A stretch of DNA of 36,144 nucleotides from assembly GCF_015482765.1 (NCBI RefSeq), contig NZ_JADMLB010000009.1, positions 1 to 36,144 on the forward strand, given 5' to 3'. Of this stretch, positions 1-9,500 are shown in pieces. Under the pieces are notes generated by a model, which made no database searches, had not been told where the DNA came from, and saw only the letters and a program-made list of their open reading frames with translations. The DNA is from Halodesulfovibrio sp. Its GTDB lineage: Bacteria > Desulfobacterota > Desulfovibrionia > Desulfovibrionales > Desulfovibrionaceae. Each line of letters starts with the position of its first letter. Position 1 is the first letter of the stretch. Made by a program: the position numbers and the translations under genes.

Positions 1-235
1 TCCCGCCTGTTATCGCCTTGTTACAACGGAATATCCATGAAAGGAGAATCGCCATAAGAGGGTTAGTCCCAATTTGAGGCCACGTGGCAGAAATTAATCC
101 CAAAATGCAGGCGAGCGTGACCTTTGGGACAGACGTACCTTTGGTTAATTCCTGAATAACCGGTTCACGAACTCTTCTGCGCCAGAAGCGAGTAAACCAA
201 TTTGTTTTATGCGGTGTAGAGGATACCATTTGCAT
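1..235 (-). CDS. DUF2062-like small membrane protein (N-terminal part, runs off left edge)
   Basis: An open leftward frame of 78 codons has no stop before the window edge. The visible protein carries the pattern FWRRRVREPVIQELTKGTS followed by a hydrophobic stretch with the pair WPQIGTN. This resembles the start of DUF2062 proteins (W-R-R-x5-P, then a short GxS segment and a membrane helix). The ATG at 235 has an AAAGAG ribosome site about six bases upstream. An in-frame ATG at 265 would add ten residues (MFPRLKKEHT) but lacks a clear ribosome site. The gene diverges from the dehydrogenase gene at 313, leaving under 80 bases for both promoters. The biochemical role of DUF2062 is not established. 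The assignment rests on remembered family pattern only. Confidence 0.55.
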   Translation of the reverse strand, partial: MQMVSSTPHKTNWFTRFWRRRVREPVIQELTKGTSVPKVTLACILGLISATWPQIGTNPLMAILLSWIFRCNKAITGG

Positions 236-312
236 AGTATGCTCTTTTTTCAGCCGTGGAAACATGCTAAACTTCGAAGTGCATCTCACTTTTTACTACG
301 GGGAATAAGGCT

Positions 313-1086
313 ATGCAGCATGTACAAACTATTTGGCTTACAGGCGCAACCAGTGGAATTGGTGAAGCTTTAGTGACAAAATTTCTGGCTGAAGGGAAAC
401 GGGTCGCTCTTACTGCTCGGAACGATCAAAAGTTGTCTGAGATTGCTTCCCGGCATCAAGCCGGAGAAAATTTAATGTATGTAGCCGCAGATGTTCGGAA
501 TGAAGATGTGCTTGCTGATGCCTACGACAAAATTAAGGCCGAGTGGGGTGTTCCCGATTTGGTTATGGCAAATGCCGGAACACACATAAACATGACAGCC
601 AATGAAATCTCTATGGAAGCATGTAGGCATTTGTTTGAGATAAATCTTTACGGTGCTGTTAATACGTTACTCCTGCCGTTGCCTGATATGATTGAACGTG
701 GAAGTGGGCATCTTGTAGGAGTTGGGTCGCTATCATCATACAGGGGACTTCCCTGGGCAGCGGCATACGGTGCAACAAAAGCGGGTCTTAATAACTTTCT
801 GCAAAGTCTCAGGTTTGATGTTGAGACCTATGGGGTGACTGTTACTGCGGTGAACCCGGGATTTGTTGAAACACAGCTCACAAGTTTAAATCCTTTCCCC
901 ATGCCTATGATTGTGAGTGCAGAGCGGGCAGCAGAGTATATTTGGAAAGGGCTTTCTCACAAGAAGATGGAAGTACACTTTCCTCCACTTTTTTCATGGG
1001 CGTGCAAGTTTATGCGAATATTGCCATACCCGATATATCACCAAATTATCCGCCGCGTAACCGGAAGCGCTAACAGGAGAGGCTGA
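313..1086 (+). CDS. Short-chain dehydrogenase/reductase (SDR) family oxidoreductase
   Basis: This is a 257-residue classical SDR, the usual length for the family, predicted to be a cytoplasmic NAD(P)-dependent oxidoreductase. The cofactor-binding glycine motif TGATSGIG lies at residues 10-17, NAG at 87-89, a catalytic-type Ser near 139-141 in SLSSYRG, and the catalytic Y-x3-K pair at Tyr152/Lys156 in AYGATKAG. The C-terminal 30 residues are hydrophobic and basic, which may give membrane contact. The substrate cannot be told from the sequence. The stop codon overlaps the start of the next gene (TGATG), so the two are almost certainly co-translated. SDR genes next to DUF3833 genes recur in lipid-modification clusters of marine gammaproteobacteria, so a lipid-related role is an inference. 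Confidence 0.9.
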   Translation: MQHVQTIWLTGATSGIGEALVTKFLAEGKRVALTARNDQKLSEIASRHQAGENLMYVAADVRNEDVLADAYDKIKAEWGVPDLVMANAGTHINMTANEISMEACRHLFEINLYGAVNTLLLPLPDMIERGSGHLVGVGSLSSYRGLPWAAAYGATKAGLNNFLQSLRFDVETYGVTVTAVNPGFVETQLTSLNPFPMPMIVSAERAAEYIWKGLSHKKMEVHFPPLFSWACKFMRILPYPIYHQIIRRVTGSANRRG

Positions 1087-1619
1087 TGGATAAAATTATT
1101 TGGCCACTATGTGCAATGATGTTGGTTGGATGTTCGAATATTTCTCCGAGCGAAAATGCTGTGGGAGGGGCTCCTTTTGTCCTTGAACAATTCTTTTCAG
1201 GAGAATTAAAGGCGCATGGTGTGATTTTAGGGTTCAGTGGTAAAGTTCGCCGCTCGTTTAATGCCGTTATGCATGGTGAATGGCATGAAGAAGCTGGAGT
1301 GACGCATGGCATACTTACAGAGCAGTTCATTTTTGATGACGGCGAAAAGCTAGAAAGGCGTTGGGAATTCAAGAAAATTGGTGAGAATCAATTCGAAGGA
1401 ACAGCAGCTGATGTAGAAGGTCTCGCAAAACTTGAAGTATCCGGCAACGCTTTGAGGATGGACTACGCCTTGCTTGTACCTGTTAAAGATAAGACAATAC
1501 CTTTGCAGGTAGAGGATTGGCTTTGGTTGATGGAGCCAAATGTTGTGGTGAACAAAAGTATTATGCGTAAATGGGGTTTTAAAGTTGGCGAGATTATCAC
1601 GACAATTGTTCGTGAATAA
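1086..1619 (+). CDS. DUF3833-family lipoprotein
   Basis: A 177-residue protein with a short N-terminal hydrophobic segment ending in a lipobox LVGC with Cys16, so it is predicted to be lipid-anchored after signal peptidase II cleavage. The body matches the DUF3833 pattern as I recall it: an early FxLExFFxGxLKAHGVI segment, a central GxGTxTExFxFDDGEKxxRxWxF-like block (here TEQFIFDDGEKLERRWEF), and a late DWLWLMEPNVVVNKS block. The role of this family is unknown. It overlaps the SDR gene by one base and should act in the same process. The following region (1620-1732) contains no other gene and no convincing manganese riboswitch. Confidence 0.75.
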   Translation: MDKIIWPLCAMMLVGCSNISPSENAVGGAPFVLEQFFSGELKAHGVILGFSGKVRRSFNAVMHGEWHEEAGVTHGILTEQFIFDDGEKLERRWEFKKIGENQFEGTAADVEGLAKLEVSGNALRMDYALLVPVKDKTIPLQVEDWLWLMEPNVVVNKSIMRKWGFKVGEIITTIVRE

Positions 1620-1732
1620 GGAAAAGCAATGCTGCTCTTCAACAACTTGTTTATTTAAAAAGCATAAAATACCCCCTTGTCAAAAAATAGGTTCCCCAGT
1701 ACCTCTTGCAAGAACTCAATCAGGGAGATTGT

Positions 1733-2299
1733 ATGGGTGGGTTTGAACTTATTACTATTGCGATTGCTCTTGCTATGGACGCGTTCGCAGTTGCGATTGC
1801 AACAGGTGTTGCATTAAAAAAGGTAACCTCTCGTCAGACATTCAGGCTGGCTTGGCACTTTGGCCTGTTTCAGGCTCTTATGCCCATTCTGGGTTGGTAT
1901 ATGGGCAGTACAGTCCGTTCATCAATAGAGGCATATGATCATTGGATTGCTTTTGTTCTTCTTGGGTACATTGGCGCGAAAATGATTCGTGAAGCTTTTG
2001 AAGAAGATGAGGATTCGCAAGGAGACCCTACAAAAGGAATGACCCTAGTTGTCCTTTCAGTAGCAACAAGTATTGATGCTCTGGCAGTGGGATTAAGTCT
2101 TTCCATGCTGGGACTCTCTATCTGGTGGCCTGCTCTTGTAATTGGTATTGTTGCGTTGCTATTTACTGCAGCGGGACTACATTTTGGAAAGACCTTTTCT
2201 AGGGCTACAAGTGTCAGTAAGTATGCTGAATTGCTAGGTGGAGTTGTCTTGATAGGAATTGGAATAAAGATATTATGGGAACATGGGGTATTTACATAG
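1733..2299 (+). CDS. mntP: Manganese efflux pump MntP
   Basis: This is a 188-residue inner-membrane protein, exactly the usual MntP length, with six hydrophobic helices. The two family signature helices are visible: AMDAFAVAIATG near the N-terminus and SIDALAVGLSL in the second half, each with the membrane aspartate thought to line the Mn(II) path. The ATG at 1733 is preferred over an upstream TTG at 1706 because AGGGAG lies six bases before it and the protein then begins directly with the first helix. It probably exports excess Mn(II). The yybP-ykoY manganese riboswitch that often precedes mntP was not seen. A strong terminator follows. Confidence 0.9.
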   Translation: MGGFELITIAIALAMDAFAVAIATGVALKKVTSRQTFRLAWHFGLFQALMPILGWYMGSTVRSSIEAYDHWIAFVLLGYIGAKMIREAFEEDEDSQGDPTKGMTLVVLSVATSIDALAVGLSLSMLGLSIWWPALVIGIVALLFTAAGLHFGKTFSRATSVSKYAELLGGVVLIGIGIKILWEHGVFT

Positions 2300-2339
2300 T
2301 TTCTATGTTCATACGAATTACCATCTTGCTGTAAAAAAG

Positions 2340-2374
2340 CGACTTTAGAGAGTACTCTCTGAAGTCGTTTTTTT
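2340..2374 (+). terminator. Rho-independent terminator after mntP
   Basis: The arms CGACTT-TAGAGAG and CTCTCTGAAGTCG form an almost perfect stem with a two-base loop, followed by seven T residues at 2368-2374. It lies 40 bases past the mntP stop codon. Confidence 0.85.
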
Positions 2375-2421
2375 ACGTCTTGTGAAATTGCATGATGAGA
2401 AGGTTATGTGTGGCTTCTGTT

Positions 2422-2471
2422 AAAAAAATAGACATCAATACCTGCTGCCTTTAAACAGGTGTCTATTTTTT
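2422..2471. terminator. Second, bulged hairpin with A/T flanks (possible bidirectional terminator)
   Basis: The arms AAAAAATAGACA and TGTCTATTTTTT pair perfectly. The inner CCTG/CAGG pairs continue the stem after a six-base bulge (TCAATA) on the left arm. It lies in the 397-base gap between mntP and the efflux operon, where no gene is seen. The A-tract on one side and T-tract on the other would let it work in both directions. A small-RNA 3' end is another possibility. Confidence 0.45.
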
Positions 2472-2592
2472 AGACAGTTCTATTCTTCTGATATGTTGAG
2501 AAGTTTTGTTACAAGTAGATATCTGACTAAAATAGTACGAATTAATACAGTTGGTCTTTAATTTGCTGCATAACAAGAAGGAAATTGAGTGA

Positions 2593-2622
2593 TTGTAAAA
2601 ATTTTATACAGGCAGATATAAA
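2593..2622 (+). promoter_or_regulatory. Candidate promoter of the Cus-type efflux operon
   Basis: TTGTAA (2593-2598) and TATAAA (2617-2622) are separated by 18 bases, about 75 bases before the TolC-like start. The surrounding DNA is very AT-rich, so chance matches are likely. No CueR/MerR-type dyad was recognised nearby and no regulator gene is adjacent. Confidence 0.35.
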
Positions 2623-2696
2623 TATAATAACTCCATAATAATTATTTGAATATATTCTTTTTATTTGTTGGTCGCACTACGTCTTGGAGAGAAGTT

Positions 2697-4028
2697 ATGG
2701 GTAAACGCATTGTTTTTGCAGTAATGCTCTTGTTGTTTGTGGTGGGAGATTTATATGCAGAGGAGAGAGAAGCTGATCCGTTAACAGGGTATTTGCAAAT
2801 AGCCGCTGAAAACAATGGTGAATTGCAGGCTGCGTTCAGTAAGTGGCGGGCAGCAGTTCAAAAAGCACCTCAGGTGTCGACGCTTCCGGATCCACAGCTG
2901 AGTTTTGGAGTTTATATTGTCCCTGTGGAAACTCGAGTCGGTCCCCAAAGAATGAGTTACGGACTCACTCAAAAATTTCCTTGGCTCGGTAAGCTCGATG
3001 CCAAAGAGAACGTCGCTTTACGAGAAGCCGATGTTTTGAAGGCACGAGCTGACAGCATTAAAACTAGAATTTTCCGAGATGTTAAAGTTTCCTACTATGA
3101 ATTGTTATATGTAACGCGCGCAATCCAACTGACAAGTGATCAAATTGAATTATTAGAATTCATGGAAGCAACAATTCGTGCTCGATATTCAGCAGGCAAC
3201 GCGTTGTATGCAGATGTCCTACAAACACAAGTAGAGCTTGATTCAGCGCGGAATAGAAAAGCTTCTCTGAAGGATATGGTGTTACCACTTCAAGCTCGGG
3301 TAAATGCTGCTATGGGGCGTGCGGTTGATGATGTTGTTCATCTTTCAGAAGTTGCCAATTTGCAGTTGGATGTTGAAATCGAGAAGTTGAAAAAGCTGCT
3401 TGAGCAAAAGAATCCCGAATTACTTAGCTTTAATCAGCAGCTGGCAGGGGCTGATGCCCAAATCGTATTAGCTGAAAAGAATTATTATCCAGACGTTACG
3501 CTGGGGATAAAGTCAATCTACACAGATAAAGCTCGATCCGGTGATCCAAGTCAAAACGGAGATGACCCAGTTATAGCGAGTGTAAGTATAAATATTCCGT
3601 TATGGCAGGAAGCTCGCGATGCTGCAGTAGAAGAAGGTCGAGAGAAACGGCTGGTAGCCATCCAAGCGAAAAAAGGGCGTAAAGATGCTCTTCTCGCAGA
3701 CTTAGAGTTGGCGTTGTATCGCTATCGTGATGCGATGCGACAAATAGATTTGTATGATGAAAGCCTAATTCCTAAGGCAGAACAATCAGTGGAAGTGAAC
3801 CTTGAAGCTTATCAAAGTGGTGAAATTGATTTGCAACAGGTTATTGCAGCTGAGAAAACATATTTCGAATTATACATTGCCCAAGCGCGTGCACTTACAG
3901 ATCAAGCACAGCGTATAGCACAGCTTGAGCAATTGGTTGGTACGGAACTCCCTGTTGTCCGCAAGGATCTAACTGGGTTAACAGAGTTATCCTTACCACA
4001 AACCGAACTCAATGTAACAGTTGAGTAG
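2697..4028 (+). CDS. TolC/CusC-family outer-membrane efflux protein
   Basis: A 443-residue protein with a cleavable-looking signal peptide (MGKRIVFAVMLLLFVVGDLYA, then EERE). Two homologous halves rich in long amphipathic helices are typical of the OEP family (PF02321), including a LPDPQLSFGV segment followed by QKFPWLGKL, seen often in CzcC/CusC-like proteins. It should form the trimeric outer-membrane channel for the pump encoded downstream. The ATG at 2697 is chosen because GGAGAG lies just upstream and the signal peptide starts there. The longer frame from a TTG at 2646 has no ribosome site. There is no obvious lipobox, unlike E. coli CusC. It is the only TolC-like gene in the window, but its position ties it to metal efflux, not to the secretion operon further right. 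Confidence 0.85.
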   Translation: MGKRIVFAVMLLLFVVGDLYAEEREADPLTGYLQIAAENNGELQAAFSKWRAAVQKAPQVSTLPDPQLSFGVYIVPVETRVGPQRMSYGLTQKFPWLGKLDAKENVALREADVLKARADSIKTRIFRDVKVSYYELLYVTRAIQLTSDQIELLEFMEATIRARYSAGNALYADVLQTQVELDSARNRKASLKDMVLPLQARVNAAMGRAVDDVVHLSEVANLQLDVEIEKLKKLLEQKNPELLSFNQQLAGADAQIVLAEKNYYPDVTLGIKSIYTDKARSGDPSQNGDDPVIASVSINIPLWQEARDAAVEEGREKRLVAIQAKKGRKDALLADLELALYRYRDAMRQIDLYDESLIPKAEQSVEVNLEAYQSGEIDLQQVIAAEKTYFELYIAQARALTDQAQRIAQLEQLVGTELPVVRKDLTGLTELSLPQTELNVTVE

Positions 4029-4050
4029 CACAGTAAAACGAGGAGATGAG

Positions 4051-4311
4051 ATGAAATCAGTATTAAAAACATGTGTCCTTGCATTCGCTCTTGTTGCGTT
4101 TGCAGTGCAGGGAACAGCTGCATTTGCAGGAACACCGCAAACGAAGTGTCCAGTAATGGGGAATGAGATCAACAAGGATCTGTATGCAGATCACAATGGT
4201 AAGCGTGTGTACTTCTGCTGTCAGATGTGCCTGCCGAAATTCAAAAAGAACCCTAAAGTATTCATCAAGAAGCTTGAAAGTCAGGGTGTTGAGTTAGAAG
4301 TCGTTAAATAA
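4051..4311 (+). CDS. Secreted YHS-domain protein, probable periplasmic metal (copper) binder
   Basis: An 86-residue protein with a signal peptide ending at about residue 27 (FAVQGTAAFA). The rest is one YHS/TRASH-like domain: KCPVMGNEINKDLYADHNG, then KRVYFCCQMCLPKFKKNP. The cysteines in CPVMG and FCCQMC are candidate metal ligands. GAGGAG lies before the ATG at 4051, and an upstream in-frame TTG at 4021 overlaps the previous gene and is rejected. In E. coli the gene between cusC and cusB is cusF, an unrelated small copper chaperone. Position and export suggest this protein fills that place, which is inference. Confidence 0.8.
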   Translation: MKSVLKTCVLAFALVAFAVQGTAAFAGTPQTKCPVMGNEINKDLYADHNGKRVYFCCQMCLPKFKKNPKVFIKKLESQGVELEVVK

Positions 4312-4320
4312 TCGCACATG

Positions 4321-4351
4321 CGCGCTCTCTGGTGCGGTATTGGAGAGCGCG
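4321..4351 (+). other. Intercistronic hairpin between the YHS gene and the adaptor gene
   Basis: The perfect nine-base arms CGCGCTCTC (4321-4329) and GAGAGCGCG (4343-4351) enclose a 13-base loop. Only a short T-run follows, so full termination is unlikely. Partial attenuation or 3'-end protection of the upstream message would raise output of the outer-membrane and YHS proteins relative to the pump. Confidence 0.55.
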
Positions 4352-4373
4352 TATGAATTTTTAGGAGAGTGAG

Positions 4374-6545
4374 ATGCAGCTACCTCGTTATATAGGTAAA
4401 GTTGTTTTTGGTGCAGCTGCAATTGCGTTAGTCGGGGGCATTTGGGCATCAGATATTTGGGTTGCTCATGATCATGACGATGCCAAAGCTACAAAAGTAA
4501 CGAGTGCAAAGCAGGGGGCAGATACTGAGAAGGCAACCGGTAAAGTTGTGTGGACATGTTCCATGCATCCACAAATTCAGCTGCCGCAGCCGGGGAAGTG
4601 TCCTATTTGCTTTATGGATCTGATTAAGCTTGAAATTGATGCAAACAAAGCACTTGCAGAAAGCTATCGCCAAGTTGAACTTGATAGTGCTGCTCGAAAA
4701 CTGGCTGATGTTGAAGTTACCCCTGTTTCACGCCAGTCTGTTACGTCCGCCGTGCGTATGGTCGGTAAGGTTGATTATGACGAATCGCGTGTGGAAACAA
4801 TCAGTGCATGGACAGCCGGCCGTATAGATCGTCTTCTTATTGCAAAAACAGGCAGCGTGGTGCGTAAAGGACAGCCCATGGCTGTTATCTATAGCCCGGA
4901 GCTGTACTCCGCTCAGGCAGAATTGATTCAAGCTGTTGCAGCAGAGTCTCGTCTTTCCTCAAAAAGTTCTTCTATTATCCGTCGTTCAGTCGCTAATAAT
5001 ATAGCGGCTGCCAAAGAGAAATTACGCCTTTTAGGGTTATCTGAAGGACAAATCGCTTCTACCGCAAGACAAAGCACTCCTTCTAAAAATATAACTGTCT
5101 ATGCTCCCCAATCCGGCATTGTTATTCGTAAAGATGTTGTTGAAGGGGCGTATGTAAAAGCAGGTGAACCTCTGTACTCAATAGCAGACCTTTCTATGGT
5201 CTGGGTAGTGCTTGAGGCATACGAAACTGATCTTCCGTGGATTGCTGTCGGAGATGCTGTAACCTTTACAGCAGAGGCTCTTCCCGGAAAAACATTCAGC
5301 GGTAAAATTGTCTACATCGATCCTGTCGTTAGTCAGAAAACTCGCACTGTAGCTGTACGTATTGAGGTCAAGAACCCTAACGATCAGCTTAAACCGGGCA
5401 TGTTCGTTCAGGCTTCACAACAACAGTCTGCGAAAGGCAAAGATGATGCTTTAGTTATCCCTGCATCTGCTCCTTTGATCACCGGTAAGCGAGCCATTGT
5501 GTATGTACAGAATCCCGATAAAGAAGGCGTTTATGAAGGTCGGGAAATTGTTCTAGGAGCAAAGAATAACAATTCATACGTCGTAAAAAGCGGGCTTCAT
5601 GAAGGAGAGCTGGTTGTAAGTAAAGGAGCTTTCAAGCTCGATAGTGCTCTTCAGATCATGGCAAAGCCGAGTATGATGAGTGATACAACGGCTGCACATA
5701 CGTCTTCTCATGCTTCCCATGACCACAAAGATACTGACCATCTTGGCGCACCGCCTATCCTTGTGTCTAAATTGTACTTCATGAATACTGATTTCGAATC
5801 GCTGAAGCGTGCTTTACAGCAAAGGAATATCGAACAAGCTCAAGCGCTGTTTGCTAAGATAGGACAAAAGCTTGGCTCTATAGAAACATGGATGCTTGAA
5901 GGCGATGCTCTGTTGGCTTGGAAAGAGAACGGAATGCTGCTTGCGAATGATTGCATCCTTGGTGCAGAAGCAGAGTCTTACAAACGTCAGCATGAACTGT
6001 TCGCTTTGGCATTAGCACATTACTCTGCATTAAAAGAGGCTTTCGGTGTAAACAGTATTGCCAAGTCTCTTACTCCGGCTCTTGATGCTCCGCAAAAATT
6101 TAAAATGGAAATTGGATCGGCTCTTACAAAATATGTCGGTGTTTCAGAAGCATTAAGTAACGATGATGCCGAAGCAGCGCGTATTGCATTGAAAGACTTT
6201 TCTGCAGCTGTACATGCTGTCTCCAGTGCGGGGCTTTCAGAAAAGGCTAAGTCTTTCTGGCAAACACAGCAGCAGGTTATCACTTCCGGCATTGCTGAGA
6301 TGCGTAATGGAAAAGATATCGAGATCATGCGTAAAGGCTTTTTCACTATTTCAACGGCAATGTTGGAAATCGTGAAACGCATGGGAATTTCCCTCAACGG
6401 TGAGCTTTATGAAATCCATTGCCCAATGGCTTTTGATAACAAAGGAGCTGGCTGGTTGCAGCAGGATGAGAGTATCCGTAACCCTTACTTTGGCGCAAAA
6501 ATGCTTAATTGTGGCGAAGTTAAAAAGCAGCTTGCTGTAGAGTAA
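4374..6545 (+). CDS. cusB: CusB-like RND periplasmic adaptor with heavy-metal-binding and DUF3347-like domains
   Basis: A 723-residue adaptor, long for the family (E. coli CusB is about 400). An N-terminal membrane segment at about 8-28 is followed by a heavy-metal-binding motif at 59-86: WTCSMHP, then PGKCPICFMDL with Cys62, Met64, His65, Cys76, Cys79 and Met81. The CusB core follows (VGKVDYDESRVETISAW, lipoyl-like GRIDRLLIAKTGSVVRKGQ, and the GMFVQAS barrel). A His/Asp-rich linker (SHASHDHKDTDH) leads to a C-terminal domain of about 150 residues ending in YEIHCPMAFDNKGAGW and IRNPYFGAKMLNCG, the DUF3347 signature. The ATG has TAGGAGAG upstream. It should link the pump to the outer-membrane channel and bind Cu(I)/Ag(I). 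The gene ends ten bases before the pump gene. Confidence 0.9.
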   Translation: MQLPRYIGKVVFGAAAIALVGGIWASDIWVAHDHDDAKATKVTSAKQGADTEKATGKVVWTCSMHPQIQLPQPGKCPICFMDLIKLEIDANKALAESYRQVELDSAARKLADVEVTPVSRQSVTSAVRMVGKVDYDESRVETISAWTAGRIDRLLIAKTGSVVRKGQPMAVIYSPELYSAQAELIQAVAAESRLSSKSSSIIRRSVANNIAAAKEKLRLLGLSEGQIASTARQSTPSKNITVYAPQSGIVIRKDVVEGAYVKAGEPLYSIADLSMVWVVLEAYETDLPWIAVGDAVTFTAEALPGKTFSGKIVYIDPVVSQKTRTVAVRIEVKNPNDQLKPGMFVQASQQQSAKGKDDALVIPASAPLITGKRAIVYVQNPDKEGVYEGREIVLGAKNNNSYVVKSGLHEGELVVSKGAFKLDSALQIMAKPSMMSDTTAAHTSSHASHDHKDTDHLGAPPILVSKLYFMNTDFESLKRALQQRNIEQAQALFAKIGQKLGSIETWMLEGDALLAWKENGMLLANDCILGAEAESYKRQHELFALALAHYSALKEAFGVNSIAKSLTPALDAPQKFKMEIGSALTKYVGVSEALSNDDAEAARIALKDFSAAVHAVSSAGLSEKAKSFWQTQQQVITSGIAEMRNGKDIEIMRKGFFTISTAMLEIVKRMGISLNGELYEIHCPMAFDNKGAGWLQQDESIRNPYFGAKMLNCGEVKKQLAVE

Positions 6546-6555
6546 GGGGATATCT

Positions 6556-9500
6556 GTGACTGATAAAGAAACTATTACAGAGAAAAAAGATATCGAATCT
6601 GTTCCAGCTGTAAAAGGTGAGTCTACAGATGGTATCGTCCCACGTACTTTCACTGAAAAGCTTATCTATTTTTGTCTAAAGCGTAAGCTTGTGGTGGTGC
6701 TTCTCACCGTGCTTTTACTCGGGTGGGGGGCTATGGTTGCGCCATTTGACTGGGATTTAGGAGGGCTTCCTCGCAATCCGGTTCCTGTGGATGCAATTCC
6801 AGATATCGGTGAAAACCAGCAGATAGTCTTTACAGCATGGGATGGTCGTTCTCCGCAGGACATGGAGGATCAGGTTACATATCCTCTGACGGTCTCCCTC
6901 TTGGGTATTCCGGGAGTAAAGACCGTACGAAGCTACTCCATGTTTGGCTTTTCCACGATCTACGTCATTTTTAATGAAGATGTAGAATTCTATTGGTCGC
7001 GTTCACGTCTGTTGGAAAAATTGAACAGCCTTCCACCGGGAACCTTGCCGCAAGGTGTGCAGCCGACATTAGGACCGGATGCCACTGCACTGGGGCAAGT
7101 CTTTTGGTATACGCTTGAGGGACGCGACTCTGAAGGCAACCCGACTGGAGGCTGGGGGCTGGATGAACTCCGGAGCGCACAGGACTGGCTTGTCCGTTAT
7201 GGCTTGCTTTCAGCAGAAGGTGTGTCTGAAGTAGCATCCGCTGGTGGGTTTGTTAAAGAGTATCAAATTGATGTGAACCCTGATGCCATGAGGGCATACG
7301 GTGTTACTCTTCAACAGGTAATTTCCGCCGTTAAGCAGTCAAACTTAGATGTTGGCGCGCGAACGATGGAGATAAACAGCGTTGAGTATATTATTCGCGG
7401 GGTAGGCTTTGTAAAGACGCTGGAAGATCTCGAAAAAGCCGTTATCAAAGTTGAGAACAATACACCGATAACCGTGAAGGATGTCGCTTCAGTTACCCTC
7501 GGCCCTGCAACACGGCGTGGAGCGTTGGATAAAAACGGCGCAGAAGCTGTGGGTGGTGTTGTCGTAGTCCGCTACGGGGAAAATCCACTTGAGGTCATCA
7601 AAAATCTTAAAGAAAAAATCGCGACGATCAGTGCAGGGCTTCCAAGTAAGACGCTAGCTGACGGCACTGTGTCAAAAATTACCATTGTCCCGTTTTATGA
7701 TCGAAGCGGGCTTATTCAAGAAACGCTAGGGACATTGGACAGTGCACTTACCGAAGAAATTCTGATTACTATCATAGTTGTTCTTATTGCGGTCATGCAC
7801 TTCAAGAGTTCCCTTGTAATTTCTTCGCTTCTTCCCCTTGCTGTGCTTATGTGCTTCATTGCTATGAAGACCATAGGGGTTGATGCCAATATTGTGGCTC
7901 TTTCAGGCATTGCTATCGCCATTGGTACAATGGTGGATATGGGCATCATTATTTGTGAAAATATACTTAAGAAACTTGAAAAAGCTCCAGATGGTGCAGA
8001 TTCGTTACGACTGGTCTTTGACGGCGTTGCGGAGGTAGGCAGTGCTGTAATGACCGCTGTTGCCACTACAATAATCAGCTTCTTACCTGTGTTTGTAATG
8101 GATGGCGCAGAGGGGAAGCTGTTTAAACCGTTGGCGTATACAAAGACATTTGCGTTAGGTGCTTCCATTCTGTTGTCTCTTACTGTGTTGCCAATGCTTG
8201 CGCACCTGCTTTTTAAAGCCAAAAAATCCGGTGGAGTAGTAAAACTTAAGGCCTGGCTCATACCTGCTTTGATGGTTCTTTTTGGTATAGTGGCTAGTGT
8301 AACAATTGCTTGGTGGCTTGGGCTAGTTATCGCATATATCGGCATTAGAAGAGTTTTGCGAGAATACTTACCAGACACAGCTCAACACATTTTGGAGCGC
8401 ATAGAAAACTGGACGGTAATTATAGCAATTACCGTGGTTCTTTCTCAACACTGGCTGCCGCTTGGGCCAGAAAAAGGTTCATTGCTGAATATACTATTCG
8501 TAGGCGGAACTATTGGTGGCCTAATGAGCTTTTTCTACGGCTTCCAGAAACTTTACCCAACATTGCTTAGTAAGTTCTTACGTTACAAAGCAACTTTCAT
8601 GTTGGTTCCACTTACTATTACAGCTTTCGGTATGTGCGTTTGGCTTGGTTTTGGTACGCTAACAAGCTGGCTGCCTGACTCTATCCGTGCGACCGCACCA
8701 ATGGCAGCGTTAAATCATGCACTTCCGGGGTTAGGCAAAGAATTTATGCCTCCATTGGATGAAGGCTCATTTCTCTATATGCCTACAACTATGCCGCATG
8801 CTTCAATTGGTGAAGTTCTGGATGTCCTAGCAAAGCAAGATAAAGCCATTCAACAGATTCCTGAGGTTGAAAGTGCTGTAGGTAAGCTCGGTCGAGCAGA
8901 AACTCCGCTTGATCCAGCTCCCGTCTCCATGATTGAAACGGTTATCAATTACAAGCCGGAGTACTTTTTGGGAACTGACGGTAAGCGCATGCGGTTCAAG
9001 TATGATGAATCAAAAAAAGATTACATGCGGTCAGTGGATAACAAACTGCTTCCTGCAAATGATGGATACCCGTACCTCGTTCAGGGGTATTATGAACGTG
9101 ATGCAGCAGGGCATTTGATTCCTGATCCTGACGGTCGGCCTTTCAGAATATGGAGGATGGCGCTTGATACAAAGCTTAATCCTGACCGAGATGCATGGAA
9201 CGGTGTACGTTCCACAAACGACATATGGGATGCTATTGTTATCGCCGCACAGATGCCGGGGGTAACGAGTGCGCCTAAGCTGCAACCGATTGCAGCGCGA
9301 ATAGTTATGCTTCAATCGGGAATGCGTGCACCTATGGGAATAAAAATTAAGGGCCCGACACTTCCTGTAATTGAAGAATTTGGACTGCAGCTGGAACGCT
9401 ACTTAAAGCAGATACCGTCAATTATGCCTGCCGCTGTGACTGCGGATAGGATTGTTGGCAAGCCGTATATTGAAGTCGTGATAAACCGTGATGCGATTGC

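Noticed and set aside
1620-1732. yybP-ykoY manganese riboswitch ahead of mntP
   Set aside because: The gap is about 110 bases and I could not find the paired conserved loops of that riboswitch. A covariance-model search would settle it.
2472-2696. CueR/MerR-type operator before the copper-efflux operon
   Set aside because: No dyad of the expected spacing was found between a -35 and -10 pair. Only AT-rich DNA and a weak promoter match were seen.
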